Shown here piece after piece: positions 1 to 3,354 of a DNA stretch of 7,949 bases. Within the stretch, counting starts at the first letter, position 1, and every line of letters starts with the position of its first letter. The position numbers and the translations under genes are program-made. The notes under the pieces are model-generated. The model did not search any database. It was not told the DNA's origin and worked only from the letters and a program-made list of their open reading frames with translations. The stretch comes from Candidatus Parcubacteria bacterium (GTDB lineage Bacteria; Patescibacteriota; Minisyncoccia; Phycocordibacterales; PALSA-1337), in assembly GCA_023264475.1 (NCBI GenBank), contig JAHFMA010000023.1:1-7949 (forward strand), in the 5' to 3' direction.

Positions 1-117
1 TGGATAGTACTTAGACTCATCGATCTTGATTTCGTCTGATCTTGCGCGCACCGCAATCAAACCTCCAGCCATGACCAAAGCGCAAAAAACCGCCGCATAT
101 GATATACGTCTTGTCAT
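1..117 (-). CDS. N-terminus of an exported protein of unknown function (partial, runs off left edge)
   Basis: An open frame begins with ATG at 117-115 and runs for 39 codons without a stop to base 1. It starts MTRRISYAAVFCALVMAGG. This is a classic export signal: a basic N-terminus (R3, R4), a hydrophobic core at residues 7-22, and then a polar charged stretch (RSDEIKIDESKYYP). It could be a cleaved signal peptide or a single membrane anchor. The mature domain lies outside the window, so no function can be given. The start has no Shine-Dalgarno sequence; an A/T-rich stretch (GATATAACAAA) sits directly before the ATG and could be part of a -10 element. The gene follows tRNA-Ser and the structured element on the same strand, with about 45 nt between element and ATG. 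Confidence 0.6.
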   Translation of the reverse strand, partial: MTRRISYAAVFCALVMAGGLIAVRARSDEIKIDESKYYP

Positions 118-133
118 TTTGTTATATCGAGCC

Positions 134-149
134 AGGATCGGCAGATCCT
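134..149. other. Small perfect hairpin upstream of the left-edge gene
   Basis: AGGATC (134-139) and GATCCT (144-149) form a 6-bp stem with a GGCA loop. It lies between the structured element at 165-280 and the exported-protein start at 117. On the plus strand it is followed by a T-rich run (TTTATTT), but no plus-strand gene is seen upstream that would need a terminator. It may be a processing or attenuation hairpin in the minus-strand leader. The role is unknown. Confidence 0.3.
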
Positions 150-164
150 TTATTTCCTTCCGGC

Positions 165-280
165 GGAGAGGGGGAGATTCGGTCACGGGTTTCCTCGCTG
201 CAGCTCGGAACCCGCGACCCCGACTCACAGCTCGCCTTGCTAGGCTCGCAGTTCCGTCTTTCGAATCCCCTCCTCTCTCC
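165..280 (-). ncRNA. Candidate structured RNA or tRNA-Ser-derived palindromic element (three-helix fold)
   Basis: Read on the minus strand the segment folds on paper into a three-way junction. The outer helix pairs GGAGAG (280-275) with CTCTCC (170-165) and continues through GATTCG (267-262) with CGAATC (181-176). Hairpin A (258-222) pairs AC.GC (252-248) with GC.GT (231-227) around a U-U mismatch. It then has a symmetrical GA/GA internal step (247-246 against 233-232), three G-C pairs and the loop TAGCAA. Hairpin B (218-182) has about 12 pairs with one bulged A. The 3' side is identical over 19 nt to the 3' end of tRNA-Ser (163-181 versus 332-350). There is no recognisable D-arm, anticodon arm or T-arm, so it is not an ordinary tRNA. 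It may be a decayed or rearranged tRNA-Ser copy or an independent small RNA. Confidence 0.4.
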
Positions 281-299
281 TGTACACAAACGCTCCGCC

Positions 300-320
300 A
301 AGGTGGCCACTGGCCACCTT
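300..320. repeat. Perfect 10-bp inverted repeat between tRNA-Ser and the structured element
   Basis: AAGGTGGCCA (300-309) and TGGCCACCTT (311-320) are exact reverse complements separated by a single base. As RNA this gives roughly an 8-bp GC-rich hairpin. It lies 13 nt beyond the 3' end of tRNA-Ser on the minus strand. No U-tract follows on either strand, so it is not a standard intrinsic terminator. It may be a 3' processing or stabilising hairpin. Confidence 0.45.
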
Positions 321-332
321 GTCAGATCGTTG

Positions 333-419
333 CGGAGAGGGGGAGATTCGAACTCCCGAGAAGCTTGCGCCTCTGCCACTTTTCGAAAGTGGTGCATTAG
401 ACCACTCTGCCACCTCTCC
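333..419 (-). tRNA. tRNA-Ser (anticodon CGA)
   Basis: The minus strand folds as a type II (long variable arm) tRNA. The 7-bp acceptor stem is GGAGAGG (419-413) with CCTCTCC (340-334), followed by discriminator G at 333. The anticodon stem CCACT/AGTGG encloses the loop TTCGAAA, giving anticodon CGA, which reads the serine codon UCG. A long variable arm (GCGCAAGC region) precedes the T-arm with TTCGAAT. A G discriminator and a long variable arm are both typical of tRNA-Ser. CCA is not encoded; the next bases are CAAC. A strong hairpin (421-446) sits one base upstream of the 5' end. Confidence 0.96.
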
Positions 420-420
420 A

Positions 421-446
421 TATCCGGTTGCAGCAGCAACCGGATA
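421..446. other. 11-bp perfect hairpin abutting the tRNA-Ser 5' end
   Basis: TATCCGGTTGC (421-431) and GCAACCGGATA (436-446) pair perfectly around the loop AGCA. Only base 420 separates it from the first base of tRNA-Ser. On the minus strand a weak promoter (TTGTAA at 480-475, TAAGGT at 458-453) would start transcription close to 446. The precursor tRNA would then begin with this hairpin. It could guide 5' processing or simply protect the leader. It has no U-tract on either strand, so it is not a typical terminator. Confidence 0.5.
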
Positions 447-465
447 GGTGATACCTTACCATTTT

Positions 466-494
466 TTGCGGAATTTACAAAAAAGTGATATCGT
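466..494 (+). promoter_or_regulatory. Candidate promoter of tRNA-Glu(TTC)
   Basis: A -35-like TTGCGG (466-471) is followed after 17 nt by TATCGT (489-494), which has the extended -10 dinucleotide TG at 486-487. Transcription would begin near 501, a few bases before the tRNA at 505. The -35 match is weak. The spacing and the extended -10 are the main support. Confidence 0.35.
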
Positions 495-504
495 TTGCGC
501 ACCT

Positions 505-576
505 GGCCCTATCGTCTAACGGTTAGGACACGGCCTTTTCAAGGCTGTAATCGGGGTTCGATTCCCCGTAGGGCTA
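505..576 (+). tRNA. tRNA-Glu (anticodon TTC)
   Basis: This is a standard cloverleaf. The acceptor GGCCCTA (505-511) pairs with TAGGGCT (569-575), with a G-U pair at the end, and the discriminator is A at 576. The anticodon loop TTTTCAA gives UUC, reading GAA and GAG. The T-arm is CGGGG/CCCCG around TTCGATT. CCA is not encoded; the following bases are CAT. Its two arms are nearly identical to those of the tRNA-Glu(CTC) gene at 3234-3305, which points in the opposite direction. Confidence 0.97.
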
Positions 577-631
577 CATGGATTTTTGCCTCGCGATTTG
601 CTAAAGTGTTCGAATCGTCGTTGTTTTGCCT

Positions 632-700
632 GCGCGGTTAGCTGTTTTGGTAGGTAACATCATTTGCATGCGTGGGTTAGCTGTTTTGGTAGGTAACATC
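632..700 (+). repeat. Two tandem degenerate copies of the tRNA-Val 5' end
   Basis: Two direct repeats begin at 632 and 670, and the intact tRNA-Val begins at 709, so the spacing is 38 and 39 nt. The two copies share an identical 26-nt core (636-661 and 675-700). That core contains GGTTAGCT and TTGGTAG, the same words as the D-arm of tRNA-Val. In the copies the D-stem partner GAGC is replaced by GGTA and the stem no longer pairs. No anticodon or T-arm is present. They look like truncated tRNA 5' segments amplified in tandem. Two copies without CRISPR-type spacers rule out a CRISPR array. Confidence 0.75.
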
Positions 701-708
701 TTTGTAAT

Positions 709-781
709 GCGCGGTTAGCTCAGTTGGTAGAGCATTCCCTTGACGTGGGAAGGGTCACAGGTTCGAATCCTGTACCGCGCA
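709..781 (+). tRNA. tRNA-Val (anticodon GAC)
   Basis: The acceptor GCGCGGT (709-715) pairs perfectly with ACCGCGC (774-780), and the discriminator is A at 781. The D-stem GCTC/GAGC is intact. The anticodon stem TTCCC/GGGAA encloses TTGACGT, giving anticodon GAC for valine codons GUC and GUU. The T-arm is ACAGG/CCTGT around TTCGAAT. CCA is not encoded; the next bases are CAA. The gene is probably co-transcribed with tRNA-Glu(TTC) upstream, since no convincing separate promoter is visible in the repeats between them. Confidence 0.97.
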
Positions 782-807
782 CAATGTAATCTATATGCGA
801 CTTTTAC

Positions 808-831
808 GGCATCGTCTACCTTGACGGTGCC
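808..831 (+). terminator. Hairpin after tRNA-Val, possible weak terminator
   Basis: GGCATCGTC (808-816) pairs with GACGGTGCC (823-831), nine pairs including one G-U, around the loop TACCTT. It lies 26 nt past tRNA-Val. No proper U-tract follows (TTGAGC), so termination would be weak. The TTGAGC just after it may instead be the -35 box of the next gene. Confidence 0.35.
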
Positions 832-861
832 TTGAGCAATGGTTAAGGTTCATAATAGAAT
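832..861 (+). promoter_or_regulatory. Candidate promoter of the surface-protein gene
   Basis: TTGAGC (832-837) is followed after 18 nt by TAGAAT (856-861), which matches the -10 consensus at five of six positions. Transcription would start near 868, leaving an A/T-rich leader of about 50 nt before the ATG at 918. A second -10-like word, CATAAT (851-856), overlaps it. Confidence 0.4.
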
Positions 862-917
862 ATGTGCAAAGACAAAAGCGATTTTTATTAGCTCGAAAAC
901 AATAACTCTTTAGAAAA

Positions 918-2504
918 ATGATATCCGCTATTTCATGGTATAACCAGCGCGTTTCAAAAAACACGCTTCCCCTCGTCATCACAGGGGTCATTGCGATGGT
1001 CTTGATCCTAGGAACCCCAATAGTGCTAGCTTCCGAAACAGATGCTAGCTCGACTGACAAGTCGAGCGAGACGCTCGTCGTTGATCCGACTCCGCTCACC
1101 ATCAACGCCAGCATCGTGGTCTGTAACAATGAGACAGATCTCCCAAATGCCAGCTACAAGGGCTGGTCGATAGACGCGAACACGGCTGCGAGCTATGTCA
1201 GCTCGCACTCGAGCGCCTGCCATCTCGAGTCCGGATGGGACTTCCAGTGGGGATATGCTGATGTGACTGATCCAGGAGGCTCGATAGTCGGCCCAGCCGC
1301 TGGCGCATGGACGAAGTTTGGATCGACTGATGCCGCCGGACAGACTGCTACGACTATCTCCAACCTCAACAATACTTCCAAGATCTGGGTCAGAGAGGCC
1401 TTGAAGGACGGCTACCTGACATTCGCGGAGCCGCCCATCGCCGGCACATCGCCCAAGGATGAGGTCAGCGCCGAATTGACCTGTGCCACTGATGCGAAAA
1501 ACTACGATAACTACGAACAGATCATCGGACCGGTCCTAGGCAAGACTTACTATTGTGTTGGCTGGAACGTCTTGAAGCCTGTCACCCCTCCGCCCACGAC
1601 CAATCATCCTCCGATGATCACGCTCTTAGGATCCAATCCTCTCTCTTTGACGATCGGCGACTCCTTCATAGATCCGGGAGCTACGGCCACAGACACAGAA
1701 GACGGAGATATCTCTGCCAAGATCGCGACGACCAGCACCGTTGTGACGACGGCAACGGGCACTTATGCCGTGACTTATAGCGTCACTGATACCGGCGGGC
1801 TCTCCACATCGACGACCCGAATCGTCAATGTGAATGATGCGCCCACCACTCCTCCGGTAGTACCTCCGGTCAATCCTCCGACTATTCCTCCACAGGGTGG
1901 AGGCGGCGGATATAGCATCATGGGTGGAGGCTATAGCCGACCATACATCGCGCCATCTAGCACGACCACAGATACTTGCCCTCTTTTGCGCGACTTCCTG
2001 CGCTACGGCATCGCGAATGATCCGTCCGAGGTCGCCAAGCTCCAATCATTCCTTAGGAGCACCGAAGGGCTCGATGTCGATGTGAACGGCACCTTCGATG
2101 ACAAGACACTGGCGGGTGTGAACGCATTCCAGACCAAATATCTGTCTGAGGTCATGGGCGCTTGGGGAGCCAGCCAGCCTTCAGGCTATGTCTATATCAC
2201 TACCAAGAAGAAGATCAATCAGATCGCCTGCGACTTGGCCTTCGTGATCAACCCTGATGAGCAGGCCATAATCGATGCTTACAAGTCCGCCGTAAGCAGC
2301 CAAGGCACGAATATCCCAACCGGCTTCCAATCGACGAGCCCCTCTGATCTCCCGGCCGGCCTCGAGCCGTCAGTTCCGACTTCGACCGTCCCTCTCATCG
2401 GTGAAGGCACTACTACTTCCGGCTCAAGCAATGTCGCCGCAGTCGGCAGTCAGAACACGTCAGGCAAGGTTTGGGGATTCATAAAAGGCATGTTCGGATT
2501 TTAG
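918..2504 (+). CDS. Exported multidomain surface protein with Ig-like and peptidoglycan-binding-like domains
   Basis: A 528-residue secreted or anchored protein of unknown function. Residues 15-38 form a signal peptide or anchor with a possible cleavage after VLA (38). Residues 57-215 are an unnamed Trp/Tyr-rich domain with four cysteines (69, 101, 189, 213). Residues 231-306 match DUF5011-type Ig-like domains, with the hallmark words SFIDPGATATD, EDGDIS and GTYAVTYSVTD. A Pro-rich linker (311-325) and a Gly-rich stretch (327-339) follow. Residues 354-438 resemble a peptidoglycan-binding-1-like helical domain (VAKLQSFLR, VNGTFDDKTLAGVNAFQ) bracketed by C354 and C438. The tail is Ser/Thr-rich and ends in the hydrophobic stretch VWGFIKGMFGF; there is no LPXTG motif. 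This layout is familiar to me from Parcubacteria surface proteins. All six cysteines can pair within domains, suggesting oxidative folding outside the cell. The ATG at 918 is preferred because it keeps the basic N-terminus of the signal; no Shine-Dalgarno is present. Confidence 0.85.
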   Translation: MISAISWYNQRVSKNTLPLVITGVIAMVLILGTPIVLASETDASSTDKSSETLVVDPTPLTINASIVVCNNETDLPNASYKGWSIDANTAASYVSSHSSACHLESGWDFQWGYADVTDPGGSIVGPAAGAWTKFGSTDAAGQTATTISNLNNTSKIWVREALKDGYLTFAEPPIAGTSPKDEVSAELTCATDAKNYDNYEQIIGPVLGKTYYCVGWNVLKPVTPPPTTNHPPMITLLGSNPLSLTIGDSFIDPGATATDTEDGDISAKIATTSTVVTTATGTYAVTYSVTDTGGLSTSTTRIVNVNDAPTTPPVVPPVNPPTIPPQGGGGGYSIMGGGYSRPYIAPSSTTTDTCPLLRDFLRYGIANDPSEVAKLQSFLRSTEGLDVDVNGTFDDKTLAGVNAFQTKYLSEVMGAWGASQPSGYVYITTKKKINQIACDLAFVINPDEQAIIDAYKSAVSSQGTNIPTGFQSTSPSDLPAGLEPSVPTSTVPLIGEGTTTSGSSNVAAVGSQNTSGKVWGFIKGMFGF

Positions 2505-2526
2505 CTCCTGAAGAAACGGCTCTAAT

Positions 2527-2556
2527 AGAAAACCGCCCCGTGAGGGGCGGTTTTCT
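2527..2556. terminator. Bidirectional intrinsic terminator between surface-protein gene and cspA
   Basis: AGAAAACCGCCCC (2527-2539) and GGGGCGGTTTTCT (2544-2556) form a perfect 13-bp stem with the loop GTGA. The stem is GC-rich at its top and flanked by A-tract and T-tract arms, so it works on both strands. It ends the plus-strand gene stopping at 2504 and the minus-strand cspA gene stopping at 2575. Confidence 0.93.
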
Positions 2557-2574
2557 CTGCGGCGCTAGCGTGCA

Positions 2575-2772
2575 CTAGGCAAGCTTGACGTTCGCAGCGT
2601 TCGGTCCCTTCTTGCCTTCGACGACCTCAAAAGTGACGGCATCGCCGGTCTTGAGAGAGTCAAAAGCTACGCCAACGAGGTCGTTGGAGTGGAAGAAGAG
2701 GTCCTTGACCTCGCCTTCGCGGGCAATGAAGCCGAAGCCTTTGTCCGTGAGGGTCTTGATAGTTCCTTTCAT
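2575..2772 (-). CDS. cspA: Cold-shock domain protein (CspA family)
   Basis: A 65-residue single-domain protein of the usual CspA length. It binds single-stranded nucleic acid and acts in the cytoplasm as an RNA chaperone. The five-stranded OB fold is recognisable from MKGTIKTLTDKGFGFI. The RNP1-like motif KGFGFI is at residues 11-16 and the RNP2-like motif DLFFHSNDL at 24-32. The end, GPNAANVKLA, matches the family's usual GPQAANV. There is no Shine-Dalgarno before the ATG (AATTCAAAACAACATG). The upstream 100 nt contain inverted repeats and a possible extended -10, so it probably has its own promoter. It shares the bidirectional terminator at 2527-2556. The family is certain; whether it is cold-induced cannot be told, so the symbol is for the family. 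Confidence 0.95.
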   Translation of the reverse strand: MKGTIKTLTDKGFGFIAREGEVKDLFFHSNDLVGVAFDSLKTGDAVTFEVVEGKKGPNAANVKLA

Positions 2773-2812
2773 GTTGTTTTGAATTTAGATATGCTTAATT
2801 TCGAAGAAAATC

Positions 2813-2872
2813 GACGCCTCTTTCTCGAAGTCACAGGATAGCATATTTGGACAGGAATAGATAGGAGGCGTC
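2813..2872. repeat. Inverted repeat in the cspA upstream region
   Basis: GACGCCTC (2813-2820) and GAGGCGTC (2865-2872) are exact reverse complements 44 nt apart. The right arm abuts the terminator of the membrane-protein gene and the left arm lies in the cspA leader. A second imperfect hairpin within the leader pairs CGAGAAA with TTTCTTCG (around 2801-2827). These could structure the cspA leader, or be an operator. No function is shown. Confidence 0.4.
2835..2843 (-). promoter_or_regulatory. Possible extended -10 element for cspA
   Basis: On the minus strand TGCTATCCT (2843-2835) matches the extended -10 form TGnTAtnnT. No -35 box is seen at the right distance. Transcription would start near 2828 and give a leader of roughly 55 nt for cspA. 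Confidence 0.25.
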
Positions 2873-2893
2873 AAAAGGCCCTGTTTATGGGCC
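2873..2893 (-). terminator. Weak intrinsic terminator after the small membrane protein
   Basis: On the minus strand GGCCC (2893-2889) and GGGCC (2881-2877) form a 5-bp stem with the loop ATAAACA, followed by TTTT (2876-2873). The stem is short, but the position, 8 nt after the stop of the membrane-protein gene, fits a terminator. Confidence 0.5.
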
Positions 2894-2900
2894 ATTTCTG

Positions 2901-3206
2901 CTACTTGGTCAGGAAGAGAGCACAAGCGACGAGCACTAGGACGCATACCGCGAAGGTCGCCACGGTCTTGAGGAAGAACTTGATGGCATCGTCGCGCTTG
3001 CCGTCGATGAGCATGAGGACTGGCTGGTAGAAGAAGACGTAGGCCATGAGTGCGACCGAGAATACGAGGGTACCAAGCATGGCCATGGGAAAGAAAATGC
3101 TCTGGTCAGGGAGCTTGATGAATGTCGGCGCCAAGAAGACCGTGGATACGAGCACCACAATATATGCGATCGCGATTAGGGCGTTGTAGATGGGGTTTTT
3201 GGTCAT
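2901..3206 (-). CDS. Small membrane protein of unknown function, three predicted transmembrane helices
   Basis: A 101-residue protein starting MTKNPIYNALIAIAYIVVL. Hydrophobic segments at about residues 7-28, 38-62 and 80-98 predict three membrane helices. A short charged loop with DGKRDD lies between helices 2 and 3. I recognise no catalytic motif or named family, although similar small proteins with an MTKNP-type start are familiar from Parcubacteria. The frame continues upstream to a GTG at 3224, but ATG at 3206 is preferred: TATACT, a good -10 box, sits at 3218-3213 and would be read as codons if the GTG were used. With that -10 box transcription would start at or beside the ATG, making the mRNA leaderless. 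Alternatively it is read through from tRNA-Glu(CTC), 28 nt upstream. Confidence 0.8.
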   Translation of the reverse strand: MTKNPIYNALIAIAYIVVLVSTVFLAPTFIKLPDQSIFFPMAMLGTLVFSVALMAYVFFYQPVLMLIDGKRDDAIKFFLKTVATFAVCVLVLVACALFLTK

Positions 3207-3212
3207 GGGGTT

Positions 3213-3218
3213 AGTATA
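3213..3218 (-). promoter_or_regulatory. Candidate -10 box giving a leaderless membrane-protein mRNA
   Basis: TATACT on the minus strand (3218-3213) matches the -10 consensus at five of six positions. Only six bases (AACCCC) separate it from ATG at 3206, so the transcript would begin at or next to the start codon. No clear -35 is seen; that position falls in the spacer beside tRNA-Glu. Confidence 0.35.
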
Positions 3219-3233
3219 CAACACACTAGATTG

Positions 3234-3305
3234 TGACCCTACGGGGAATCGAACCCCGATTTAAGGCTTGAGAAGCCTCCGTCCTAACCGTTAGACGATA
3301 GGGCC
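3234..3305 (-). tRNA. tRNA-Glu (anticodon CTC)
   Basis: The acceptor GGCCCTA (3305-3299) pairs with TAGGGTC (3241-3235), with one G-U pair, and the discriminator is A at 3234. The anticodon stem GAGGC/GCCTT encloses TTCTCAA, giving anticodon CUC, which reads GAG. The T-arm is CGGGG/CCCCG around TTCGATT. CCA is not encoded (CAAT follows). It lies 35 nt after the murF stop on the same strand. It differs from tRNA-Glu(TTC) at 505-576 mainly in the anticodon arm; the first 25 bases are identical. Confidence 0.96.
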
Positions 3306-3325
3306 ATGCGGAATCGTGCCTGCGC

Positions 3326-3354
3326 AATATAACCCGAATTTTACTTCTTATCAA
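3326..3354 (-). promoter_or_regulatory. Promoter of tRNA-Glu(CTC), inside the 3' end of murF
   Basis: On the minus strand TTGATA (3354-3349) and TATATT (3331-3326) are separated by exactly 17 nt. Each matches its consensus at five of six positions. Transcription would start near 3319, 14 nt before the tRNA. The -35 box overlaps the last codons of murF (Leu-Asp-Lys). This is the best promoter in the window. Confidence 0.65.

Noticed and set aside
163..350. The 19-nt direct repeats of the tRNA-Ser 3' end as attL/attR of an integrated element
   Set aside because: Only 150 nt lie between the copies, with no integrase or cargo. A duplicated or rearranged tRNA end is simpler.
26..502. Overlapping open frames of 124-129 codons on both strands
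   Set aside because: They run through tRNA-Ser and the palindromic element; the translated words are the kind produced by reading through tRNA genes. No start signal or protein family is seen.
601..620. A TTCGAAT word (609-615) resembling a tRNA T-loop
   Set aside because: The flanking bases do not pair as a T-stem and no acceptor or anticodon arm can be placed around it.
632..700. CRISPR array
   Set aside because: There are only two repeats with 12-13 nt between the identical cores, the repeat matches tRNA-Val, and no cas genes are present.
2901..3224. GTG at 3224 as the start of the small membrane protein
   Set aside because: It would place the likely -10 box TATACT inside the coding region and add six residues without any signal; ATG at 3206 is the better start.
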